In this document: in pieces, positions 18,920 through 27,098 of the stretch | Layout: every line of letters starts with the position of its first letter | Numbering within the stretch: position 1 is the stretch's first letter | NCBI RefSeq assembly: GCF_014859525.1 | Contig: NZ_JACUUB010000018.1 | Span: 1 to 42,790 of the forward strand | From: Marinobacter sp. | Lineage (GTDB): Bacteria > Pseudomonadota > Gammaproteobacteria > Pseudomonadales > Oleiphilaceae | Direction: 5' to 3' | DNA length: 42,790 bases | Notes under the pieces: generated by a model | Seen by the model: only the letters and a program-made list of their open reading frames with translations | Databases searched by the model: none | Told to the model about the DNA's origin: nothing | Position numbers and translations under genes: made by a program

Positions 18920-19571
18920 CCCCCAGTCCCCCGCCAACACCGTGTATGTGGTCGACGACGATGCCGGCATGCTGGAATCCACACAATGGCTACTTGAATC
19001 CGTTGGGCTGGACGTAAAAGCCTACAGCGATGGCCGGCAATTTCTGGATGCGGTGGCAGGCAGTTCGCCCGGCTGCGTCATTCTGGATATCCGCATGCCG
19101 GGACTGGGCGGCCTGAATGTGCAAGAAGAACTGCAAAAGCGGAATCTGCATGTTCCGATTATTTTCATCTCCGGCCATGCCGACGTGCCCATCGTTGTGC
19201 GCGCATTCAAATCCGGCGCTTTCGATTTCATCGAAAAGCCGTTCAACGAACAGCTGCTCCTGGACAGTGTGCAGCAAGCGCTTCAAGGCGCCCCAAAAAC
19301 GGCGGAAAAACTCACCCCCGATGGTGACACAGAAGCCCTGATCAGCACCCTCACCCGCCGCGAACGGGATGTGTTCCTGCCTCTGGCTCAGGGCTACACC
19401 AGCCGCGAGATTGCCGAGCAACTGGACGTCAGCGTCAAGACCATCGATCTGTACCGGGCCCGGGTGATGAAGCGGCTGGGTGCGGAGCGACTGCCGGATG
19501 TGACCGGCATCGCCATTGCCGCCGGGCTGCTGGATCCGGTGCAACTGAGAGCTGAAAAGCCCTCAGACTGA
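18909..19571 (+). CDS. FixJ/NarL-type response regulator
   Basis: A 220-residue regulator. The receiver at about 10-125 has D16-D18, phospho-acceptor Asp60 (VILDIRMPGLGG), Ser89 and Lys110. The LuxR-type DNA-binding domain at about 145-205 contains LTRRERDVFLPLAQGYTSREIAEQL and the recognition helix VSVKTIDLYRARVMKRL. It begins inside the last codons of the kinase gene (11-base overlap), so the two are made together. It is the window's second FixLJ-like pair; the DNA-binding domain differs clearly from that of the first regulator at 3963-4583. Confidence 0.94.
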   Translation: MSGNPQSPANTVYVVDDDAGMLESTQWLLESVGLDVKAYSDGRQFLDAVAGSSPGCVILDIRMPGLGGLNVQEELQKRNLHVPIIFISGHADVPIVVRAFKSGAFDFIEKPFNEQLLLDSVQQALQGAPKTAEKLTPDGDTEALISTLTRRERDVFLPLAQGYTSREIAEQLDVSVKTIDLYRARVMKRLGAERLPDVTGIAIAAGLLDPVQLRAEKPSD

Positions 19572-19608
19572 TATACTGCCCGCCGGTTTTATCAGCGGCA
19601 GGCAGGCA

Positions 19609-20799
19609 ATGGCAGTATCTTCATCACACTATGACGTCATCATCATCGGTGCAGGCGCAGCCGGATTGATGTGTGCGGCAACGGCCGGTTACCGGGGCCG
19701 CAAAGTGCTGGTGCTTGATCATGCCAACAAGCCCGGCAAGAAGATTCTGATGTCGGGCGGTGGCCGCTGTAACTTCACCAACCTGAACGGCACACCTGCG
19801 AATTTTCTGTCGGATAATCCCCATTACTGCATTTCGGCGCTCAAGCGCTACACCCCGCAGGATTTTCTGGACCTGGTGGATCGCCACGGCGTGGAGTACG
19901 AAGAAAAGGCACCGGGGCAACTGTTCTGCAAAGACAGCGCCAAAGACATTCTTAATGTGCTGCTGACCGAGTGCGAATGGGCCGGCGCAGAGATCCGTAT
20001 GAACACAGCGGTGTCCGGCATTCAGCGCTCAGCTTCCGGATTTACCCTGGCAACCCGGGTCGGCTCATTGAGCTGCGAATCCCTGGTGATCGCCTGCGGC
20101 GGGCTGTCGATACCCACCATGGGCGCCACCGGATTTGGCTATGAAGTGGCCAAGCAGTTCGGGTTGACGGTATTGCCAACGCGGGCGGGGCTGGTGCCAT
20201 TCACGTTGCATCCTGAACTGAAACAACAGCTGGCGCCGCTCTCCGGCGTCAGCTGCCCGGTAGACGCACACTGCGATCAGCAGCATTTCCGGGAGCCCAT
20301 GCTGGTCACCCATCGGGGACTGAGCGGCCCGGCCATGTTGCAGATTTCCAGCTATTGGCAACCCGGCGACCCGGTGCACATCAATCTGTTGCCAGCGCAA
20401 AATGTTGAAGACGATCTGTTAACACTGCGCAGTGACAAACCACAATCTACCGTGGCCCACTACCTTAACCAGCATCTACCCAAACGTTTTGCCCAGGCGT
20501 TCAATGATCTGCAGGGGTGGAGCGGGCCTTTGCAGCAATGCCGCAATGCCGACATTGAATACTTGGCCCGAACGCTGAATAACTGGACCATTCGGCCTGC
20601 AGGCACGGAGGGCTATAGAACCGCGGAGGTCACACTCGGCGGCGTCGACACTCGCCAGCTCTCATCCAAAACCATGGCCGCACTGGACCAGCCCAATCTG
20701 TACTTCATCGGTGAGGTCGTCGATGTGACCGGGCACCTGGGCGGGCATAATTTTCAGTGGGCCTGGGCCTCCGGGGTGGCGGCAGGCAACGTCGCCTGA
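19609..20799 (+). CDS. YhiN/BaiN-type FAD-dependent flavoprotein
   Basis: A 396-residue flavoprotein of the HI0933 family. The N-terminal Rossmann motif DVIIIGAGAAGLMCA binds FAD. The family signature NKPGKKILMSGGGRCNFTN follows at about 40-60. The C-terminal second FAD contact is GGVDTRQLSSKTMA and LYFIGEVVDVTGHLGGHNFQWAWASG. Family members are uncharacterised or act on alicyclic or bile-acid-like substrates; the physiological reaction here is unknown. AGGCAGG just before the ATG supports the start. It lies 37 bases after the response regulator on the same strand and meets the phospholipase D-like gene tail to tail. Confidence 0.9.
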   Translation: MAVSSSHYDVIIIGAGAAGLMCAATAGYRGRKVLVLDHANKPGKKILMSGGGRCNFTNLNGTPANFLSDNPHYCISALKRYTPQDFLDLVDRHGVEYEEKAPGQLFCKDSAKDILNVLLTECEWAGAEIRMNTAVSGIQRSASGFTLATRVGSLSCESLVIACGGLSIPTMGATGFGYEVAKQFGLTVLPTRAGLVPFTLHPELKQQLAPLSGVSCPVDAHCDQQHFREPMLVTHRGLSGPAMLQISSYWQPGDPVHINLLPAQNVEDDLLTLRSDKPQSTVAHYLNQHLPKRFAQAFNDLQGWSGPLQQCRNADIEYLARTLNNWTIRPAGTEGYRTAEVTLGGVDTRQLSSKTMAALDQPNLYFIGEVVDVTGHLGGHNFQWAWASGVAAGNVA

Positions 20800-20804
20800 C
20801 AAAC

Positions 20805-22364
20805 TCAGAGGTACTTCTCGATCGGCAACCAGGACAGCATCCGCGACGCCGCCCGACGCCAGAAGCCGACCTCGGGCTCCCGGTGCCACTCCTGATCGCC
20901 GGATTTCCAGGCGATCCTGCCGTCTGAACCCAATACCACCCGCCAGCTGTTCTCAGGCTTCAGGGCATCGTCTATATCTTCTGCCACCGTTCGGGCCAGC
21001 TGCGGGCTGCGAATAATCAGCGCGGTTTCGCCGTTCAGATAGATCGACCGAAGATTGACGTTGAAGGAGCCGATGAACAAGGTTTCCCGATCAAACACCA
21101 CAGCCTTGGAATGCAGGCTGACCATGCCCTGATCGCAGGCCTCATGGTTAGTGATCCAGCGCTTGCAGGCGGGAGCGTCCGGGCGCAGCTCGTGCAGCGT
21201 GATACCCTGCTCCAGCATGTCGCGCCGCCAGCGCGCATAACCAGAATGATTGGGCACCAGATCGTTGGTGGCCAGGGAATTGGTGAAGGCGGTGACGCTC
21301 AGAGTCTCATTGTTCAGGTTATCCAGCCCTTCCAGTTGCGTCTCTGCCAGAATCAGATAAGCCGACTCGATCAGAACGTCAGACCGGGCAGATTCAATCA
21401 GACCATACAGCGCCCTGGCAGTGGCTCTGGGTGCGTTTGCCGGAGCCTCGGGATCTTCAGGTGGCGGATCAAATACCAGTTCGCCATCAGCCTGGACCAT
21501 AGTGGCAAACCAGGTCTCCAGCAGCTGCTCAGCACTGCCACGGCTCTGGGGCAGTGCTGCTTTAAACGCCTGTGGTTCCGTCGTCTGCCGGCTCAGCCGG
21601 GACAGGTTATCCAACGCTTTTGCGGACTCCGGTAGCTTGTAAAGCTGGCCAAGTGGGTAAGCCCAACGATTATGCCAGTAGGCCTCAAAATTATCCGTCA
21701 TGCCGGCTGCCAGAGGGCCCAGCACCATCACGTCCCGGTCACGGAAGTTCAGCTGCGGATCTTCATCAAAGTATTCATCACCGATATTGCGGCCACCAGC
21801 AATACCTACCTGCCCATCCACCACAAACGTTTTGTTGTGCATGCGGCGGTTAATGCGGTCAAAATCCGTAATGAACGACAACCATCGCCCCACGCCACTG
21901 CGCGACGGCGACGGGTTGAAAATCCGGATCGCGATATTGGGATGAGCTTCCATCACCGCAAACAGCGATTCTTTGCCTGCCACATTGATGTCGTCCAGCA
22001 GCAGCCGGACCTGAACACCACGATCAGCGGCTGCCACCAATCGTCCCGCCAGATAACGACCGCTGGCATCGTCGTTCCAGATGTAATACTGGGCGTCTAT
22101 TCGATGGCTGGCGGCCTCGATCAAGGCAGCGCGAACCGTGAACGCATCACGCCCGGTATCGAGTAACTGAAAGGCAGAATAGGCAGATTCGGGATCAAGT
22201 TGCATCCGGCGTTGATCCATAACAAAGGAGTCTGGCTCAGAGGATAGCGTCAAAACCGGTCCGTGGTCGACCGGCGGCAACCCACGGGCGCAGCCAGCAA
22301 GCAGCCCCAGCATCAACAACGCGCCCAGACGGACAAACATCATAACAGACAGCTGTCCAAACAT
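20805..22364 (-). CDS. Phospholipase D / cardiolipin synthase-like lipoprotein
   Basis: A 519-residue protein with two PLD catalytic HxKxxxxD motifs: His176 in HNKTFVVDG and His418 in LHSKAVVFD, each followed by G/S-rich strands (GIAGGRNIGDEYFD, FIGSFNVNLRS). The N-terminus is a lipoprotein signal, RLGALLMLGLLAGC, with the lipobox cysteine at residue 25, so the enzyme is probably tethered on the periplasmic side. It would transfer phosphatidyl groups or hydrolyse phospholipid. I chose the ATG at 22364 because it fits a normal-length signal and has AGGA eleven bases ahead; an upstream ATG at 22406 lacks a ribosome site. alkB lies 88 bp upstream on the same strand. Confidence 0.88.
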   Translation of the reverse strand: MFGQLSVMMFVRLGALLMLGLLAGCARGLPPVDHGPVLTLSSEPDSFVMDQRRMQLDPESAYSAFQLLDTGRDAFTVRAALIEAASHRIDAQYYIWNDDASGRYLAGRLVAAADRGVQVRLLLDDINVAGKESLFAVMEAHPNIAIRIFNPSPSRSGVGRWLSFITDFDRINRRMHNKTFVVDGQVGIAGGRNIGDEYFDEDPQLNFRDRDVMVLGPLAAGMTDNFEAYWHNRWAYPLGQLYKLPESAKALDNLSRLSRQTTEPQAFKAALPQSRGSAEQLLETWFATMVQADGELVFDPPPEDPEAPANAPRATARALYGLIESARSDVLIESAYLILAETQLEGLDNLNNETLSVTAFTNSLATNDLVPNHSGYARWRRDMLEQGITLHELRPDAPACKRWITNHEACDQGMVSLHSKAVVFDRETLFIGSFNVNLRSIYLNGETALIIRSPQLARTVAEDIDDALKPENSWRVVLGSDGRIAWKSGDQEWHREPEVGFWRRAASRMLSWLPIEKYL

Positions 22365-22452
22365 GGCTTCACAGTTCCTGGTTACCGTAGCACTATCAAC
22401 GGTCATTTATCGGTTTTCAGCATGGTTAAAGCCACGTTTGGCGACAAAAGCA

Positions 22453-23103
22453 TTAACCGGCCTTGCGGAACGTTAGATTGTATCGAAACTCATCGGTCAG
22501 GGGATGGTGACCTGCTTTAAGCGTTAACACCCCGTGATAATTCAACCGGGCGACACCGCCCCAGACCACGACATCGCCATGTTCCAGGATAACCCGCTGC
22601 GGACGATCGCTGCGCCTGAGCCCACCGAACTGGAATACGATGGGTAACCCCAGCGACACAGACACAATCGGCTGGGAAAAGTCCCGCTCGTCTTTGTCTT
22701 GATGCAAGCCCATCTTTGCTCCGGGCCGATAGCGATTAACCAGACAGGCATCCGGCTCAAAACCGGGAAACCCCGCTCGTTCGGCCGCTTGCTGTGCCAA
22801 CGCGAAAAATTTGGGCGGCATCGCTGGCCATGCCCGACCGGTTTGAGGGTCGCAGCTCTGATAACGGTAACCTCTGGCGTCGGTGACCCAGCCAAGGCTA
22901 CCGGCACAGGTCATCGCCGCAGACATTGAATGCCCGCCCGGTGTCACCATATGGCGAAACGGCGCTTGCGCTGCAATATCAGCCACGGCTGCCATCAATG
23001 CCGGTGAAGCGCTACTGGCAAAGCGGCGCAGAACCACCACCCCGTCGCCCACCGGTTCACTCCAGCCCTCGCCATCCACGGAATCAAACAGATCATTCAT
23101 CAT
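22453..23103 (-). CDS. alkB: DNA oxidative demethylase AlkB
   Basis: A 216-residue Fe(II)/2-oxoglutarate dioxygenase of E. coli AlkB length. Iron ligands His134 and Asp136 lie in LHQDKDE and His190 in LNYHGVL. The 2-oxoglutarate-binding Arg207 and Arg213 lie in RYNLTFR. The NRYRPGAKMG motif and substrate lid are also present. It removes methyl groups from 1-methyladenine and 3-methylcytosine in DNA, releasing formaldehyde. No ada box or ada gene is adjacent, so any control by the adaptive response is unproven. It is divergent from the HD-GYP gene. Confidence 0.95.
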   Translation of the reverse strand: MMNDLFDSVDGEGWSEPVGDGVVVLRRFASSASPALMAAVADIAAQAPFRHMVTPGGHSMSAAMTCAGSLGWVTDARGYRYQSCDPQTGRAWPAMPPKFFALAQQAAERAGFPGFEPDACLVNRYRPGAKMGLHQDKDERDFSQPIVSVSLGLPIVFQFGGLRRSDRPQRVILEHGDVVVWGGVARLNYHGVLTLKAGHHPLTDEFRYNLTFRKAG

Positions 23104-23188
23104 AAGCCAATAATTTCATAGAAAATCACGTCAACAAAGACTCAGCGTCTAAACTGAAAAAAGATTTCATTTTCAGCAGAGCGCGCAC

Positions 23189-25990
23189 ATGCAACCACAT
23201 CGCCAACTCGCTCAGGTTTCTTTGGCCTTCCTTATCGCATCTGCCATCACCCTGGGTATGTTGATTCTAACCGTTGTACTGGTGGGCCAGAGCTTCCACG
23301 GCATGGAACAAGCCAAGGTGACCGCCGCCAGCGCCACGGCCCGGCAACTGGCAGTCAGCGTGGATGACCGGATTAACGCCATTACCCAACCGCCGTCCAC
23401 TGCTCTTGCAGTGCTCCGGCACGATCCACTCACAAGCGCGGATACTCTGCAGCAACGCCTGGAGCGGCTGCCTGTGATCGCCGATATTCTGGCCAGCAGT
23501 AACGTTGTCAGTGCTGTGTACGCCGGTTACGGCAGTGGCGATTTTTTCCTGTTCCGGAAAGTACAAAGCTCTGGCTCGGCTCAGTTTCCGGATGCACCCG
23601 CTAACAGTCATTACCTTTTACAGAGTCTGGAACGGAATGATGCAAGCCACACCGGCGTCTGGCGTTTTTACGATCGCAATCTGAATCTGGTCGAGCACAG
23701 AGAGCTGGCCAGCTACGATTACGATCCGCGACAGCGGCCCTGGTATTTGGCGGCTCAGGGTGTCGATGATCTTCGGCTATCGGCACCCTACGTTTTCTTC
23801 ACCACCGGTGAAACCGGACTCACCCTGTCCCAGAGAGCCAGCAGCCAAGTTACAACGGTGCTGGGCGCAGACGTAACCGTAACGGATCTTGGCACTCAAC
23901 TGACCGAACTTAAGCAAACCCCCGGCAGTCGCATTGCCATATTGAACGCCTCGGGCGAGTTGCTTGCCAGCTCCTCGCAACAGAACGAGCCCGATGCGGT
24001 GCTGCTCAACGCTCTTCAGCCTGCAAACACAACTGGCATCAAGCAATTCGCCAGTGGCGATCGCGACTGGTACGGCATCAGCGAACCTCTTGCAGCGCTT
24101 CCCGGAGAGGCGTTATCCATCGTAATTGCTATTCCGGCTGACGAGTTACTGGCCGATGTCTGGACCGCCCTTACCCGGCAAACCCTCATCGCGGGCACCA
24201 TCGCCCTGATGTTACTGATGATGGGTTGGCTATTGGGCCGACAAGTGGGCAAACCAATCGAGCTTCTGACCGACCAGGTCGGCAGGCTCTCAAAGTTTCG
24301 GTTTGACGCTCAGGTTCGGTCAAACTCCCGCATCCGCGAAGCCTCAGCGCTGGGCATTGCTCTGGACGACATGGCCCGCACCATACGGAGTTTTCAGAGC
24401 ATCTCGACCGTGCTCAACCGGGGGCAGGATCTGAACCAGCTGTTGAAAGACATACTTGAGCAGCTTGTCGGCATCGTAGGTCAGAAACGGGGCGCGGTGT
24501 ACCTTTACAGCCATCACGATCACAAACTTGAGTTGTCGGTTAACCGTGATCTGGAGCTACCTGCCACGGTGCAACCGATCGCGCCAGACGCAGACGACAA
24601 CGAAGTTATCCGGGAACTTCGCAAATACATTACTGGCCACCCGGTATTTGCGATCCTCAGAAACCGTCGCAGAAAACTGATTGGTGTATTGATTATCGAG
24701 ATCGAGCATGGCAATCAGACCAACCTCAGCGAGGATCTGATTGTCTTTGTGGACGAGATTGCCGGCTCGGCCGCGGTTGCCATCGAAACCCGGGAGTTGA
24801 TTGAAAGTCAGCAAGCGTTGCTGGATGGCATCATCCGTCTGGTTGCTAATGCCATTGACGCAAAATCCCCGTATACCGGGGGCCATTGCGAGCGGGTGCC
24901 CAAACTTGCGCAGATGCTGGCGGAACAGGCAGAGCAAAGCACACAGGCGCCCTTTGCCCGTTTCCGGATGACCGATGACGAACGTTATGAGTTCCATCTG
25001 GCCGCCTGGCTGCACGACTGCGGCAAGATCACCAGCCCGGAATACGTGGTCGACAAGGCAGTCAAACTGGAGACCATCCACAACCGCATACACGACATCC
25101 GCACTCGCTTTGAGGTGCTCCACCGCGATGCGGAAATACGCTACCTCCGCGCATGCCAGGCCGGTGAAGACCCGGAACGCGCCGCCCGTCAACGTGATCA
25201 GGATCAGGCAAAACTGCAGAGCGATTTTGCCTTTTTGGCGCAGGCGAATCAGGGCAGCGAGTCGATGTCTGATGACGATATCCAACGTATTCACAATATC
25301 GGCGGTCGAACCTGGCTCCGGAACTTCAGCGACCGCCTGGGATTATCCGGTGACGAACAGGTGGCTATCGCCGACCATCCGCAAACACCTCTGCCCTGTG
25401 TGGAGACGTTGCTGGCAGACAAACCCTGGCACGTGCAAGCCTGGGGCGATCACGTGCCACCGGTACACAAAGACGACCCTCGTAACCGCTGGGGTTTTGA
25501 CATGGAGCTACCGCAGCACAGGTACAACGCTGGCGAAGTGCATAACTTGACCATTCGCTATGGCACCCTGACGGCCGAAGAGCGCTTCAAAATCAACGAG
25601 CATATCGTACAGACCATCTGCATGCTCGAAGCCCTGCCCTTGCCCGACCGCCTGGCCAACGTACCCAGGCTGGCCGGCACCCACCACGAACGCATGGACG
25701 GCAACGGTTACCCCTGCGGACTGGATGGCAGCAAAATGAGCATTCCGGAAAAAATCATGGCGGTGGCGGATGTGTTTGAGGCATTGACCGCTGTAGACCG
25801 CCCCTACAAACAGGGAAAAACCCTGACACAAGCACTTACCATCATGGCGGACATGGTCGACAACGGGCACATAGACCCTGAGGTGTTCAATCTGTTTGTC
25901 AGCTCTGGCGTATGGCAGCAGTACGCCAAAGAGCACCTGCGCCCGGAGCAAATTGATAAGGTTGATGAAAGCCAATTCATGAAGCGATGA
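23189..25990 (+). CDS. Cache-HAMP-GAF-HD-GYP protein (c-di-GMP phosphodiesterase-like)
   Basis: A 933-residue membrane protein. A membrane span at about 12-33 and another at 331-349 flank a periplasmic dCache sensor (RQRPWYLAA, ADVTVTDLG). A HAMP-like linker (about 350-405) and a GAF-like domain (about 410-540) follow. The catalytic part has HCERVPKLA (His566), LHDCGK (His609-Asp610) and the GYP signature HHERMDGNGYPCGL at 832-845. HD-GYP enzymes hydrolyse c-di-GMP. Here HD and GYP boxes are about 220 residues apart, far more than usual, because of a charged insertion around 645-785. It is divergent from alkB and followed by a DjlA-like gene after 50 bases. Confidence 0.92.
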   Translation: MQPHRQLAQVSLAFLIASAITLGMLILTVVLVGQSFHGMEQAKVTAASATARQLAVSVDDRINAITQPPSTALAVLRHDPLTSADTLQQRLERLPVIADILASSNVVSAVYAGYGSGDFFLFRKVQSSGSAQFPDAPANSHYLLQSLERNDASHTGVWRFYDRNLNLVEHRELASYDYDPRQRPWYLAAQGVDDLRLSAPYVFFTTGETGLTLSQRASSQVTTVLGADVTVTDLGTQLTELKQTPGSRIAILNASGELLASSSQQNEPDAVLLNALQPANTTGIKQFASGDRDWYGISEPLAALPGEALSIVIAIPADELLADVWTALTRQTLIAGTIALMLLMMGWLLGRQVGKPIELLTDQVGRLSKFRFDAQVRSNSRIREASALGIALDDMARTIRSFQSISTVLNRGQDLNQLLKDILEQLVGIVGQKRGAVYLYSHHDHKLELSVNRDLELPATVQPIAPDADDNEVIRELRKYITGHPVFAILRNRRRKLIGVLIIEIEHGNQTNLSEDLIVFVDEIAGSAAVAIETRELIESQQALLDGIIRLVANAIDAKSPYTGGHCERVPKLAQMLAEQAEQSTQAPFARFRMTDDERYEFHLAAWLHDCGKITSPEYVVDKAVKLETIHNRIHDIRTRFEVLHRDAEIRYLRACQAGEDPERAARQRDQDQAKLQSDFAFLAQANQGSESMSDDDIQRIHNIGGRTWLRNFSDRLGLSGDEQVAIADHPQTPLPCVETLLADKPWHVQAWGDHVPPVHKDDPRNRWGFDMELPQHRYNAGEVHNLTIRYGTLTAEERFKINEHIVQTICMLEALPLPDRLANVPRLAGTHHERMDGNGYPCGLDGSKMSIPEKIMAVADVFEALTAVDRPYKQGKTLTQALTIMADMVDNGHIDPEVFNLFVSSGVWQQYAKEHLRPEQIDKVDESQFMKR

Positions 25991-26040
25991 CAAAAAACAC
26001 GTATATTCTACGGACTGATCTACTCACTAAGGACGTCTGA

Positions 26041-26823
26041 ATGCTGTTTGCAATGATTTTCGGTGGCCTGATTGGTTACGCCATCGGCCGTTTTCCGGGA
26101 TTTCTCGTGGGCGCTGCGCTTGGTGCGTTTCTGTTTCAGAGAGCAAAAAGCCGGCTGATCGGTAAGATTCAGAACCTTCAGACCAACTTTGTTGAATCGG
26201 TATTTGCGGTGATGGGTGCCTTGTGCAAAGCCGATGGCGTGATCACCCGCGACGAAATTGAACTGGCCGAAGCCATGTTTGTGCGGTTCCGGCTAAACGA
26301 AGAGCAGAAAACCATCGCCAGAGAGTCGTTCAACCGGGGCAAGCAACCGGATTTTGACCTGGATGCGGAGTTGAGCCAGTTTCTGCAAAATTCCGGCCGC
26401 CAGCCCGCGTTCCTGCAAATGTTCCTGCAGGTTCAGGTGTCTGCGGTGGCCGCAGATGGCAAGGTACACCCGGCCGAGCACGAGATGCTGGTGCGCATTG
26501 CACGGGGCCTTGGCCTTCCGGAAAGCCAGGTTGATCAACTTGAAGCCATGCTGCGTGGCGCCCATGCCGGGCATGCGGGTGGCAGCCAGAGTTACTCTTC
26601 CGGCCAGCAAATTGACGATGCCTACAAGGTGTTGGGTGTTTCTCCGGGTGCGTCGGATGCCGATATAAAACGCAGCTATCGAAAACTGATGAGTGAAAAT
26701 CATCCGGACAAAATGGCTGGGCGCGGCATGCCGGAAAGCATGCGAGAAATGGCGGAGGAGCGCACCCGGGAAATAAGCCATGCCTATGATGTGATCAAAG
26801 AAGCCCGCAAGAAGGCATCCTGA
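26041..26823 (+). CDS. djlA: DjlA-like membrane-anchored J-domain co-chaperone
   Basis: A 260-residue protein, near the length of E. coli DjlA (271). A glycine-rich N-terminal membrane segment (about 1-32, MIFGGLIGYAIGRFPGF onward) resembles the dimerising span of DjlA. A TerB-like helical domain follows (about 50-165, GALCKADGVITRDEIELAE and VAADGKVHPAEHEMLVRIA). A C-terminal J-domain (about 195-258) holds the HPD motif in NHPDKM. J-domains stimulate DnaK ATPase. AAGGA precedes the ATG. Confidence 0.9.
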   Translation: MLFAMIFGGLIGYAIGRFPGFLVGAALGAFLFQRAKSRLIGKIQNLQTNFVESVFAVMGALCKADGVITRDEIELAEAMFVRFRLNEEQKTIARESFNRGKQPDFDLDAELSQFLQNSGRQPAFLQMFLQVQVSAVAADGKVHPAEHEMLVRIARGLGLPESQVDQLEAMLRGAHAGHAGGSQSYSSGQQIDDAYKVLGVSPGASDADIKRSYRKLMSENHPDKMAGRGMPESMREMAEERTREISHAYDVIKEARKKAS

Positions 26824-26867
26824 TCAGCCCCGTTACTGTCCTTGCGTTGAAAACCTGTGACGGGATA

Positions 26868-26897
26868 CCTGAAATGACATGTCATCACGTTTTCAGG
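26868..26897. repeat. Nested hairpin with a 12-bp perfect palindrome
   Basis: CCTGAAA (26868-26874) pairs with TTTCAGG (26891-26897), enclosing the perfect palindrome ATGACATGTCAT (26874-26885). It lies 45 bases after the djlA-like stop. There is no U-tract, so it is not a typical terminator. A second small stem, GGTTT...AAACC, follows near 26906-26923. Function unknown. Confidence 0.4.
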
Positions 26898-26937
26898 CGC
26901 GCTATGGTTTGATCCATTAAACCCTCTGGAGCAAACC

Positions 26938-27098
26938 ATGACCGACAGGCTTCGTTCAGGGGCGTAAGCTGCTGCACCCAACTCGGTAAGCAACAAGTCG
27001 TCGGGCTGACCAATGTACTGGAGGCCGACCATCCCTGGCCGTTGATCTCCCAGTTATCGAAAATCAACTACGTGGAGAACGACGCGCCGACGGCCTGA
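26938..27098 (+). pseudogene. Possible decayed small gene, no assignment
   Basis: An ATG at 26938 has GGAG seven bases ahead but runs into a stop after nine codons (MTDRLRSGA). In the next frame, from about 26943 to a TGA at 27096-27098, about 50 codons are open, including QQVVGLTNVLEADHPWPLI. One base change in the GGGG run near 26959-26962 would not join them simply. I do not recognise the peptide. It overlaps the 3' end of the broken cyclase gene on the other strand. It could be chance. Confidence 0.2.
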
